The notes beneath the pieces are model-generated. The model had not been told where the DNA came from. It made no database searches and was given only the letters and a program-made list of their open reading frames with translations. From Sutcliffiella halmapala (GTDB lineage Bacteria > Bacillota > Bacilli > Bacillales > Bacillaceae_I): a DNA stretch of 64,000 nt. Location: assembly GCF_002019665.1 (NCBI RefSeq), contig NZ_KV917375.1:504001-568000 (forward strand). Direction: 5' to 3'. Both the position numbers and the translations under genes were made by a program. Position 1 is the stretch's first letter. Each line of letters starts with the position of its first letter. This document shows, one piece after another, positions 34,131-40,992 of this stretch.

Positions 34131-34159
34131 TTGTGAATCCCCGCTTTACAACTTATAAT
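34131..34159 (+). promoter_or_regulatory. SigA promoter of the hydroxyacid oxidase gene
   Basis: -35 TTGTGA (34131-34136), 17-base spacer, -10 TATAAT (34154-34159). A GACAAAC/GTTTGTC inverted repeat (34171-34202) lies in the leader and could be an operator. Confidence 0.6.
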
Positions 34160-34221
34160 AAGAAAAAAAGACAAACAGTAATGTCTCCTAATAAACGTTT
34201 GTCCATAGAAGGGAAGAAACT

Positions 34222-35343
34222 ATGTCAAATCTACTTTCAAACATTGAAATGCCGTACTCGTATTCTCTACTTGAAAAATTAGCCTCTGAATCTATTGAAA
34301 TTAATCCTTTTACTTATGTGAATAGCGGTGCAGGTGGTGAGCTTACATTACGAGCAAATGAGAACGCTTTCGAGAACTGGTCTATCGTTCCGACAGTTCT
34401 GAATGATGTAAGTGCTCGAGATTCTGCTGTTACTGTTTTAGGGACTGTTTTTCCTTCAGCATTTGGGTTAGCTCCTGTCGGTGTACAGGGAATCTTTCAT
34501 TCTGAGGGTGAACTTGCATCTGCCCGTGCTGCTGCAAGTCTTGGGGTTCCTTACATAGCAAGTACACTATCAACCTTTTCACTAGAAGAAATTGCAAAAG
34601 TATCGGGGGATTCTCCGAAGTGGTTTCAATTATATTGGTCAAAGGATATCGAGATTACATTAAGTATGGTAGATAGAGCGGAGGCCGCTGGTTATTCTGC
34701 AATCGTGATAACAGTAGATACGGCACTTTTGGGGAATAGAGAGCGAGATTTGAATAATAACTATTCTCCTTTTATGTTAGGAAAAGGATCGGCTAATTAT
34801 CTACATGACCCCGTGTTTCAAAGTCGACTTGCCACCGCGACTCATAAGGATGAGTCCGCTACTATTAAGAAAATTATCGATATTATGTTTACGCCTTCCT
34901 TATCATGGGATGATCTCCGTACCATAAAAAGTCATACATCTCTTCCTATTTTGATAAAAGGTATCCTTCACGAAGATGATGCTCGCAAAGCACTACATTA
35001 TGGGGTGGATGGAATCATCGTCTCCAACCATGGAGGGAGACAGCTAGATGGATGTATAGCTTCACTTGAAGCACTGCCCAATGTTGCAGATGCAATCCAA
35101 GGTGAGATACCTATATTGATGGATAGTGGGATCAGAAGAGGGGCGGATGTTATAAAAGCAAAAGCGTTAGGAGCCACAGCTGTGCTCATTGGAAGACCGT
35201 ATATTTACGGGCTAGCAATTGCTGGAGAAAAGGGAGTCAGTCATGTATTAAATAGCTTAAATAAGGATATCGATATTTCTCTAGCACTAACGGGAAAAAC
35301 GTCCATGGAAATGGTGAATCGCTCAATTTTACGAAGGAACTAG
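34222..35343 (+). CDS. FMN-dependent 2-hydroxyacid oxidase (lactate oxidase/monooxygenase type)
   Basis: 373 residues, TIM-barrel FMN enzyme of the glycolate oxidase family. Readable: FGLAPVGVQGIFHSEGELAS, STLSTFSLEEIAKVSG, WFQLYWSKD, substrate-site VSNHGGRQLDG with catalytic His, and phosphate-binding IRRGADVIKAKALGATAVLI. Such enzymes oxidise L-lactate or related acids, passing electrons to O2 or another acceptor. The N-terminal part resembles lactate 2-monooxygenases more than LldD, but substrate is not certain. Single gene, divergent from livJ. RBS GAAGGGAAG. Confidence 0.85.
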   Translation: MSNLLSNIEMPYSYSLLEKLASESIEINPFTYVNSGAGGELTLRANENAFENWSIVPTVLNDVSARDSAVTVLGTVFPSAFGLAPVGVQGIFHSEGELASARAAASLGVPYIASTLSTFSLEEIAKVSGDSPKWFQLYWSKDIEITLSMVDRAEAAGYSAIVITVDTALLGNRERDLNNNYSPFMLGKGSANYLHDPVFQSRLATATHKDESATIKKIIDIMFTPSLSWDDLRTIKSHTSLPILIKGILHEDDARKALHYGVDGIIVSNHGGRQLDGCIASLEALPNVADAIQGEIPILMDSGIRRGADVIKAKALGATAVLIGRPYIYGLAIAGEKGVSHVLNSLNKDIDISLALTGKTSMEMVNRSILRRN

Positions 35344-35345
35344 GC

Positions 35346-35376
35346 GTATGGGGCCAGGCACTGAAGTGCCCCAAAA
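35346..35376 (+). repeat. GGCACTgaAGTGCC hairpin element
   Basis: TGGGGCCAGGCACTGAAGTG followed by CCCCA contains a GGCACT/AGTGCC stem and then AAAAAA. It belongs to the dispersed (G)TG(A/C)CAGGCAC group and may weakly terminate the oxidase gene. Confidence 0.5.
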
Positions 35377-35402
35377 AACGCCTGATGCTTAGCACTCCTC
35401 GA

Positions 35403-35519
35403 ATTTTATCACATGTTAAATGGATAAATAGATTTATTTTAACGTGTAGAGTGATCTTTAAGGATAATATGGTCAAAATACTCTACGGTGCAGCTGATTA
35501 AATCATGGCGTTCATTGAA
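35403..35519 (+). pseudogene. C-terminal relic of a GH130-like glycoside phosphorylase
   Basis: One frame reads NRFILTCRVIFKDNMVKILY then GAAD, stop (TAA at 35499), then IMAFIE. GH130 beta-mannoside phosphorylases end with a V-x-x-CG-hydrophobic-x-K-D-x-x-x-x-x-YYGAAD pattern followed by a few hydrophobic residues, so this looks like the last 35 or so residues of such an enzyme with one nonsense change (TAA possibly from GAA). No start, no ribosome binding site, no upstream body. Suggestive, not certain. Confidence 0.4.
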
Positions 35520-35526
35520 AGAAATG

Positions 35527-35557
35527 ACCACCTGACCTTCAAGTCGGGTGGCTTTTT
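35527..35557. terminator. Intrinsic terminator before the LacI-type gene
   Basis: CCACCTGA and TCGGGTGG pair (one mismatch) around CCTTCAAG, followed by CTTTTTC. Confidence 0.7.
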
Positions 35558-35685
35558 CATTGGGAATTGACTGCAAAAGAAACGAAATTCTTGAAACGAG
35601 TTTAAATAATATTCCCATGAGGTGACAATGTCCGCCAAATCATGTAAAATAATCGGGAGTTTTATCTGGAAGGTGGATGTTTGGC

Positions 35686-36675
35686 ATGTCAACGATTAAT
35701 AAGATTGCAGAACTAGCAAAAGTATCTCGTACTACGGTGTCCAGAGTGATTAATGATTCTCCGAATGTGAGTGATGCGGCGCGGAGTCGTGTTTTGAAGG
35801 TGATTGAGGAGACGGGGTATGTTCCGAGTGAACAGGCAAAATCATTACGTACGAAAAAGACCAAGGTCATCGGTGTCATCCTTCCAAAAATAAGTACGGA
35901 AACATCTAGTAAGATAGTGAGTGGGTTGGATGAAGTACTTGCTCCATTTGGCTATCAAATCCTACTAGCTAGTACGAATCTACAAAAAGAAAAAGAAATT
36001 GAATTTCTTCATTTATTAAAAGTCCGTCAAGTAGACGGAATCATATTAGTTGCAACCAATGCAGATGAATCACTCGTGAAGGAAATTCTTCAACTAAAGA
36101 AGCCGATGGTAGTGATTGGCCAAGAAATTCCCGGGGTTTCGAATGTCCTTTATGGTGACTATCATGCAGCAAGAGACCTCGTTTCGCTGATGATTAATAA
36201 AGGTCATAAAAAAATTGCTTTTATTGGTGTGGATGAATCGGATGTTGCTGTTGGAGTAAAGCGAAAAAAAGGCTACTTGGACGTAATGCAAGAAAATAAA
36301 TTAACCATAGAGGATCAATGGATTCAAAAAGGTATTTTTGATATTGATTCCGGTTATGATGCTATGAAGAAAATTTTGGATAAATCAACGACTATTCCTA
36401 CTGCAGTGTTTGCTGTAACAGACAGATTAGCGATTGGTGCTATGCAATGTTTGAAAGAAAAGGGCTTTGTTATTCCAGAAGATATTGCAATAACTGGAAT
36501 CGGTGCTTCAGAACTATCTCAATACGTTACTCCTTCATTAACTACGGTAGATTATTTAAATAAACAGGCTGGACGTGAGGCTGCTAAAATCATTTTGCAG
36601 TCAATCCAACAGGAAGAATATAGTATAAATAAAATAAATTTAGAGTATAGACTTATCGAAAGAAATAGTTTATGA
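35686..36675 (+). CDS. scrR: LacI-family repressor of sucrose genes (ScrR-like)
   Basis: 329 residues from ATG 35686, 9 bases after GGAAGGTGG; the ATG at 35677 touches that site. N-terminal helix-turn-helix STINKIAELAKVSRTTVSRV, hinge, then a periplasmic-binding-like sensor domain (VIGVILPKISTET to the end). Upstream of a sucrose PTS operon on the same strand, it is the likely repressor, responding to sucrose-6-phosphate or fructose. The four GGAATCGATTCC-type palindromes downstream of it are the expected operators. Inducer is inferred from context. Confidence 0.9.
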   Translation: MSTINKIAELAKVSRTTVSRVINDSPNVSDAARSRVLKVIEETGYVPSEQAKSLRTKKTKVIGVILPKISTETSSKIVSGLDEVLAPFGYQILLASTNLQKEKEIEFLHLLKVRQVDGIILVATNADESLVKEILQLKKPMVVIGQEIPGVSNVLYGDYHAARDLVSLMINKGHKKIAFIGVDESDVAVGVKRKKGYLDVMQENKLTIEDQWIQKGIFDIDSGYDAMKKILDKSTTIPTAVFAVTDRLAIGAMQCLKEKGFVIPEDIAITGIGASELSQYVTPSLTTVDYLNKQAGREAAKIILQSIQQEEYSINKINLEYRLIERNSL

Positions 36676-36682
36676 TGTGAAT

Positions 36683-36726
36683 GTAATCGATTCCAAAGAT
36701 AGTTTTAAAGAATTGGAATCGATTCC
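36683..36726. promoter_or_regulatory. Operators O1 and O2 with candidate promoter
   Basis: GTAATCGATTCC at 36683-36694 and the perfect palindrome GGAATCGATTCC at 36715-36726. A possible promoter (TTGGAA 36713-36718, spacer 18, TATATT 36737-36742) overlaps O2. LacI-type operators usually carry a central CG as here. Confidence 0.75.
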
Positions 36727-36757
36727 TAATGCATTCTATATTTTTTTATCTTAAAAT

Positions 36758-36824
36758 GTAATCGATTCCAATATTTTTTTATTGAATTTTGGAATCGATT
36801 CCGCGAGCAATTTATTTATATAAT
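36758..36824. promoter_or_regulatory. Operators O3 and O4 and scrA promoter
   Basis: GTAATCGATTCC at 36758-36769 and GGAATCGATTCC at 36791-36802. A strong -10 TATAAT is at 36819-36824; its -35 position falls within O4, so repressor binding would occlude it. O1/O2 and O3/O4 repeat the same order (imperfect then perfect) about 32 bases apart. Confidence 0.75.
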
Positions 36825-36842
36825 TCTTAGGAGTGAAATTAC

Positions 36843-38249
36843 ATGTCAGAATATCAGAAAATCGCTGAGGATATTATTGATGCTATTGGTGGTAAAGACA
36901 ATATTTTATCTGCGGCACACTGTGCAACACGTTTACGCATCATGGTCAAAGACAAAGACAAAATTGATCAGGATCGTATAGAAAACATTGAAAAAGTGAA
37001 AGGTGCTTTCTTTAACTCAGGCCAATACCAAATCATTTTTGGGACAGGTACGGTTAACCGAGTTTATGAGCAAATTGAAAAGCTTGGAATATCAGCAGTG
37101 GCTAAATCGGATCAAGCAAAAGAGGCTGGAAAAAGCGGGAATGCGGTACAACGAGCAATTCGTTCTTTCGGTGACGTCTTCGTTCCAATTATTCCTGTAC
37201 TAGTTGCGACTGGTTTGTTCATGGGATTACGAGGCCTGGTGATGCAGGAGGAAATTCTTGCTTTCTTTGGAATGACACCAGATGATGTATCACAAAATTT
37301 CCTTTTATATACACAAGTTCTTACGGACACCGCGTTTATTTTCTTACCTGCATTAATTGCATGGTCGGCATTTCGTGTATTTGGGGGCACCCCGATTATC
37401 GGGCTTATCCTTGGTTTAATGCTTGTTGGACCTGCCCTGCCAAATGCCTGGGGCGTAGCTGGGGGAGAAGTTGATCCCATTATGTTCTTTGGTTTCATCC
37501 CAGTTATCGGCTACCAAGGATCTGTAATCCCAGCTTTCATAGCAGGTCTTGTTGGAGCAAAGCTTGAAAAAGCGATCCGTCGCCGTGTTCCAGAAACATT
37601 TGATCTAATTTTAACGCCATTTTTAACATTGCTTGTAATGAGTGCTCTTGCACTATTTATGATTGGACCAATCTTCCATATAGTAGAAAATGTGATTTTA
37701 TCAGGGACGGTAGCCGTTTTGGAATTACCATTGGGAATTAGCGGCCTTCTAATTGGCTTCTTTCATCAAATCATTGTTGTCACTGGAGTTCACCACATTT
37801 TCAATCTTCTTGAGATTCAACTTCTTGAAGAGTTTGGCAACAACCCATTTAACGCTATTATTACATGTGCCATTGCCGCTCAAGGTGGAGCAGCTTTAGC
37901 TATTGGTTTAAAAACAAAATCGAAAAAATTAAAGGCACTTGCGGTACCATCGGCCTTTTCAGCATTCTTAGGAATAACCGAACCAGCAATTTTCGGGGTA
38001 AACTTACGCTATGTAAGACCATTTATAATGGGGCTTATCGGTGGAGCAGCCGGCGGTTTATTCGCTTCTATCGTTGGATTAAAAGCAACAGGAATGGCAA
38101 TCACGGTTATCCCTGGTACTTTGCTTTACTTAAACGGACAAATCGTTCTTTATCTGTTAGCAAACATCATTTCAATTGGAGTGGCCTTTGCCTTAACTTG
38201 GACATTTGGTTATACAAAAAAGCTAAGACAGGAAATTGAGAATAACTAA
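36843..38249 (+). CDS. scrA: Sucrose-type PTS transporter, EIIBC
   Basis: 468 residues. EIIB domain 1-90 with phospho-Cys about 27 in AAHCATRLRIM; EIIC domain about 110-455 with ten or so membrane segments (GVHHIFNLLEIQLL, FLGITEPAIFGVNLRYVRPF). No EIIA domain, as in B. subtilis SacP, so phosphate must come from a EIIA encoded elsewhere. Takes up and phosphorylates sucrose to sucrose-6-phosphate, the substrate of the hydrolase two genes downstream. RBS TAGGAG. Confidence 0.93.
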   Translation: MSEYQKIAEDIIDAIGGKDNILSAAHCATRLRIMVKDKDKIDQDRIENIEKVKGAFFNSGQYQIIFGTGTVNRVYEQIEKLGISAVAKSDQAKEAGKSGNAVQRAIRSFGDVFVPIIPVLVATGLFMGLRGLVMQEEILAFFGMTPDDVSQNFLLYTQVLTDTAFIFLPALIAWSAFRVFGGTPIIGLILGLMLVGPALPNAWGVAGGEVDPIMFFGFIPVIGYQGSVIPAFIAGLVGAKLEKAIRRRVPETFDLILTPFLTLLVMSALALFMIGPIFHIVENVILSGTVAVLELPLGISGLLIGFFHQIIVVTGVHHIFNLLEIQLLEEFGNNPFNAIITCAIAAQGGAALAIGLKTKSKKLKALAVPSAFSAFLGITEPAIFGVNLRYVRPFIMGLIGGAAGGLFASIVGLKATGMAITVIPGTLLYLNGQIVLYLLANIISIGVAFALTWTFGYTKKLRQEIENN

Positions 38250-38257
38250 AAACACAA

Positions 38258-38288
38258 AACAGGGCAAAGGATTTCTTTGCCTTGTTTT
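38258..38288 (+). terminator. Intercistronic hairpin scrA-scrK
   Basis: AAACAGGGCAAAG and CTTTGCCTTGTTT pair over 13 bp (one G.U) around GATTT, followed by TATTCAT. Probably a partial terminator adjusting scrA relative to scrK-scrB. Confidence 0.7.
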
Positions 38289-38309
38289 ATTCATAAGGAG
38301 TTATAACAT

Positions 38310-39281
38310 ATGAAAAAAGGAATCATTAGTCTCGGCGAAGCATTAATCGATTTTATTCCGATGGATCAGGAAAACATTGTCTATCAAAAATGCCCTGGAG
38401 GAGCACCAGCCAATGTCGCAGTGGGTCTTGCTAAACTAGGAGCAGAATCGATGTTTTTAGGGAAAGTAGGAGAGGACGTTTTAGGTCGGTTTTTAGTTGA
38501 TACTTTAGCCAGTTATGGTGTCGACCCATCGGCTATCTCCTTAACAAAAGAAGTGAGAACAGGAGCCGTTTTTGTTACCCTTGCAGAAAATGGCGAGCGC
38601 AGCTTTGACTTTTATATTAATCCTAGTGCCGACCAATTTTTACAGGAGTCTGAAATCAGGTTTGATTTTTTTGCTGATAAAAAAATACTCCACTTCGGCT
38701 CGATTTCGCTAATTAATGAACCGGCTAAAAGTGCAACAAAAAGGGCTGTGAATACAGCAAAAGATATGGGAATGCTAATCTCCTATGATCCGAATTTAAG
38801 GCTAAATCTTTGGAAAGATGAGGAAACTGCAAAACGTACAATAATCAGTATGCTGCCGAAAGTGGATGTGCTAAAGGTTTCGGAAGAAGAACTGGAATTC
38901 TTGACTGGTGAAAGGGATATGGCGACAGGAATAAGTAATTTAAAGTCATTTAATATTCCTTTAGTAATTGTGACACTTGGTGAGAATGGTAGTATTCTTG
39001 CATTTGGAAATGAGACGATTACGGTACCAGCTATGAAGGTCCAAGCGGTCGACACAACTGGGGCGGGTGATGCATACGTTTCGGGGATTCTTTATTGTTT
39101 GAACGATTTTACCGAGGATATTTCAAAGCTTTCTATGGAACAAATTCAGTATATGGCGAAGTTCGCTAGTATTGCTGGGGGATTAGCAGCTTCGACAAAA
39201 GGTGCAATGAGCGGACTGCCTGACTTGAAAATTGTAACAGAGTATTTGAGCAGAACAGACAACAAGGAGTTGCAGGGATGA
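38310..39281 (+). CDS. scrK: Fructokinase (PfkB family)
   Basis: 323 residues. PfkB fold with GGAPANVAVGLAKLGAESMF near the N-terminus and the signature DTTGAGDAYVSGILY near residue 250 with catalytic Asp. Phosphorylates fructose released from sucrose-6-phosphate. Overlaps scrB by 4 bases (ATGA). RBS AAGGAG. Confidence 0.93.
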   Translation: MKKGIISLGEALIDFIPMDQENIVYQKCPGGAPANVAVGLAKLGAESMFLGKVGEDVLGRFLVDTLASYGVDPSAISLTKEVRTGAVFVTLAENGERSFDFYINPSADQFLQESEIRFDFFADKKILHFGSISLINEPAKSATKRAVNTAKDMGMLISYDPNLRLNLWKDEETAKRTIISMLPKVDVLKVSEEELEFLTGERDMATGISNLKSFNIPLVIVTLGENGSILAFGNETITVPAMKVQAVDTTGAGDAYVSGILYCLNDFTEDISKLSMEQIQYMAKFASIAGGLAASTKGAMSGLPDLKIVTEYLSRTDNKELQG

Positions 39282-40753
39282 TGGATTTCCGCACAGACCG
39301 TGAAAAGCAATTGATGAAAGAGGCAGAGGCAGTTGTACAAAGGCACTCTCAAGTAGTGAAGGCTGATCCGAATCGGCTTACCTATCATCTTATGCCACCA
39401 GTTGGATTACTCAATGATCCAAACGGATTGATTTATTATAAAGGTGTATACCATGTTTTCTTCCAATGGAATCCGTTTGCTACTGAGCATGGGGCGAAAT
39501 TCTGGGGGCATTACACCACTACTGATTTAGTAACTTGGAAGCTTGAACCGATTGCTCTTGCCCCAAGTGAATGGTTTGAAAAGAATGGCTGCTATTCTGG
39601 TAGTGCAATTGAAAAAGATGGGGAAATGTTCCTCTTTTACACCGGAAATGTGAAGGATGAAAATAACAACCGCGAAACCTTTCAGTGTGTTGCTGTTTCA
39701 AATGATGGTTTTTCATTTCAGAAAAAAGGACCTGTTGTCACCCTGCCTGAATGTTACACCGCTCATTTTCGAGACCCAAAAGTGTGGGAGAAAAATGGGA
39801 AATGGTATATGGTAGTGGGTGCGCAAAGTCTTCATGGAGAAGGTGAAGTGGCGTTGTTTTCTTCATTGGATCTTGAAAACTGGAAATTCCATGGTTCCAT
39901 AGCTGGATCGAAAATGAATGGTTTGGATGAATTCGGCTATATGTGGGAATGTCCGGATTTATTTTCACTGGATGGAGCGGATGTTCTAATTGTATCTCCG
40001 CAAGGACTTAACGCAGATGGTTTTCTTTATAACAATTTATATCAGTCGGGTTACTTTATTGGAAAGTTAGATGAAATAGAAGCGACCTATGAGCATGGCT
40101 CATTCACGGAACTAGACCGTGGCTTCGATTTCTATGCCCCACAAACCATGCTAGATGATGAAGGAAGAAGAATTCTAATTGGTTGGATGGGCGTTCCTGA
40201 GGAAAATGAGGAAGATCATCCGACAATCCAACACCAGTGGATTCACTGTATGACCTTGCCACGAAAGCTTGAGCTAAAAGAAGGAAAGCTCTATCAGACA
40301 CCAGTCGAAGAGCTTAAGAAATTACGAAAAGAACAGAGCCTGAATGAAAAAATTGAGGTGTGCTCAGATAAAGTTCAGTTACCCAGCGTAAAGGGAGCAG
40401 CTATTGAACTAGTGATTCAGGACATTCAAGGAGAATTCGAAAGCTTTGAAATCTCATTTGGCGATGCATGTCGATTCGTGTACGATGCCAATGAACGTTT
40501 GGCAACATTAGAACGAAAGAGGTTTAAGGAAGACTCTTTCGAATCGAGAACATGTAAACTTGACTCTTTAGAAAGCCTGCAAATTTATAAAGACACCTCT
40601 TCCATTGAACTATTTTTGAATGAAGGACAGGAAGTATTTAGTGCGAGGGTATTTGGGACTGTAGATGACCAGTCTATTGCCTTTGCTGCTGATGGTGGTG
40701 GAAGATTTAAGTTAAGTATTTGGTGCCTGTCTTCCAGCACTATAAAGCGTTAA
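39278..40753 (+). CDS. scrB: Sucrose-6-phosphate hydrolase (GH32)
   Basis: 491 residues. GH32 beta-propeller with nucleophile Asp in LNDPNG, transition-state Asp in FRDPK and acid/base Glu in MWECPD; C-terminal beta-sandwich about 340-491. Cytoplasmic (no signal peptide). Splits sucrose-6-phosphate into glucose-6-phosphate and fructose. RBS AAGGAG lies inside the end of scrK. Confidence 0.95.
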   Translation: MMDFRTDREKQLMKEAEAVVQRHSQVVKADPNRLTYHLMPPVGLLNDPNGLIYYKGVYHVFFQWNPFATEHGAKFWGHYTTTDLVTWKLEPIALAPSEWFEKNGCYSGSAIEKDGEMFLFYTGNVKDENNNRETFQCVAVSNDGFSFQKKGPVVTLPECYTAHFRDPKVWEKNGKWYMVVGAQSLHGEGEVALFSSLDLENWKFHGSIAGSKMNGLDEFGYMWECPDLFSLDGADVLIVSPQGLNADGFLYNNLYQSGYFIGKLDEIEATYEHGSFTELDRGFDFYAPQTMLDDEGRRILIGWMGVPEENEEDHPTIQHQWIHCMTLPRKLELKEGKLYQTPVEELKKLRKEQSLNEKIEVCSDKVQLPSVKGAAIELVIQDIQGEFESFEISFGDACRFVYDANERLATLERKRFKEDSFESRTCKLDSLESLQIYKDTSSIELFLNEGQEVFSARVFGTVDDQSIAFAADGGGRFKLSIWCLSSSTIKR

Positions 40754-40762
40754 AGAACTTAA

Positions 40763-40801
40763 TGTCGAAAAGGCCATGCATATTTGTAGGGCCTTTTTGA
40801 C
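40763..40801 (+). terminator. Terminator of the scr operon
   Basis: TGTCGAAAAGGCC and GGCCTTTTTGACA pair (one mismatch) around a 13-base loop, with an internal T-run. Confidence 0.75.
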
Positions 40802-40919
40802 ATGGCAATTTAGAGAAAGTGTAGAGAGTCTATTGTTTCTCTTTAAATAAGCAATTCTTACAATGCTTCTACTTATGTCAGAAAACTGGGACAAGAACCC
40901 ACCCTCTGCCTTGTTCTAA

Positions 40920-40928
40920 TGGTATACT
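40920..40928 (+). promoter_or_regulatory. Extended -10 of the rsbK-type gene
   Basis: TGGTATACT has the TGnTATAnT form; no clear -35 at 17 bases. I do not see a SigB-type GTTT/GGGTAT pair. Confidence 0.4.
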
Positions 40929-40992
40929 AGAGATAGAATTATAGATATACGTACATTTCAGCAACATATTGTAGCGAAAGTAGGAGTGACAG

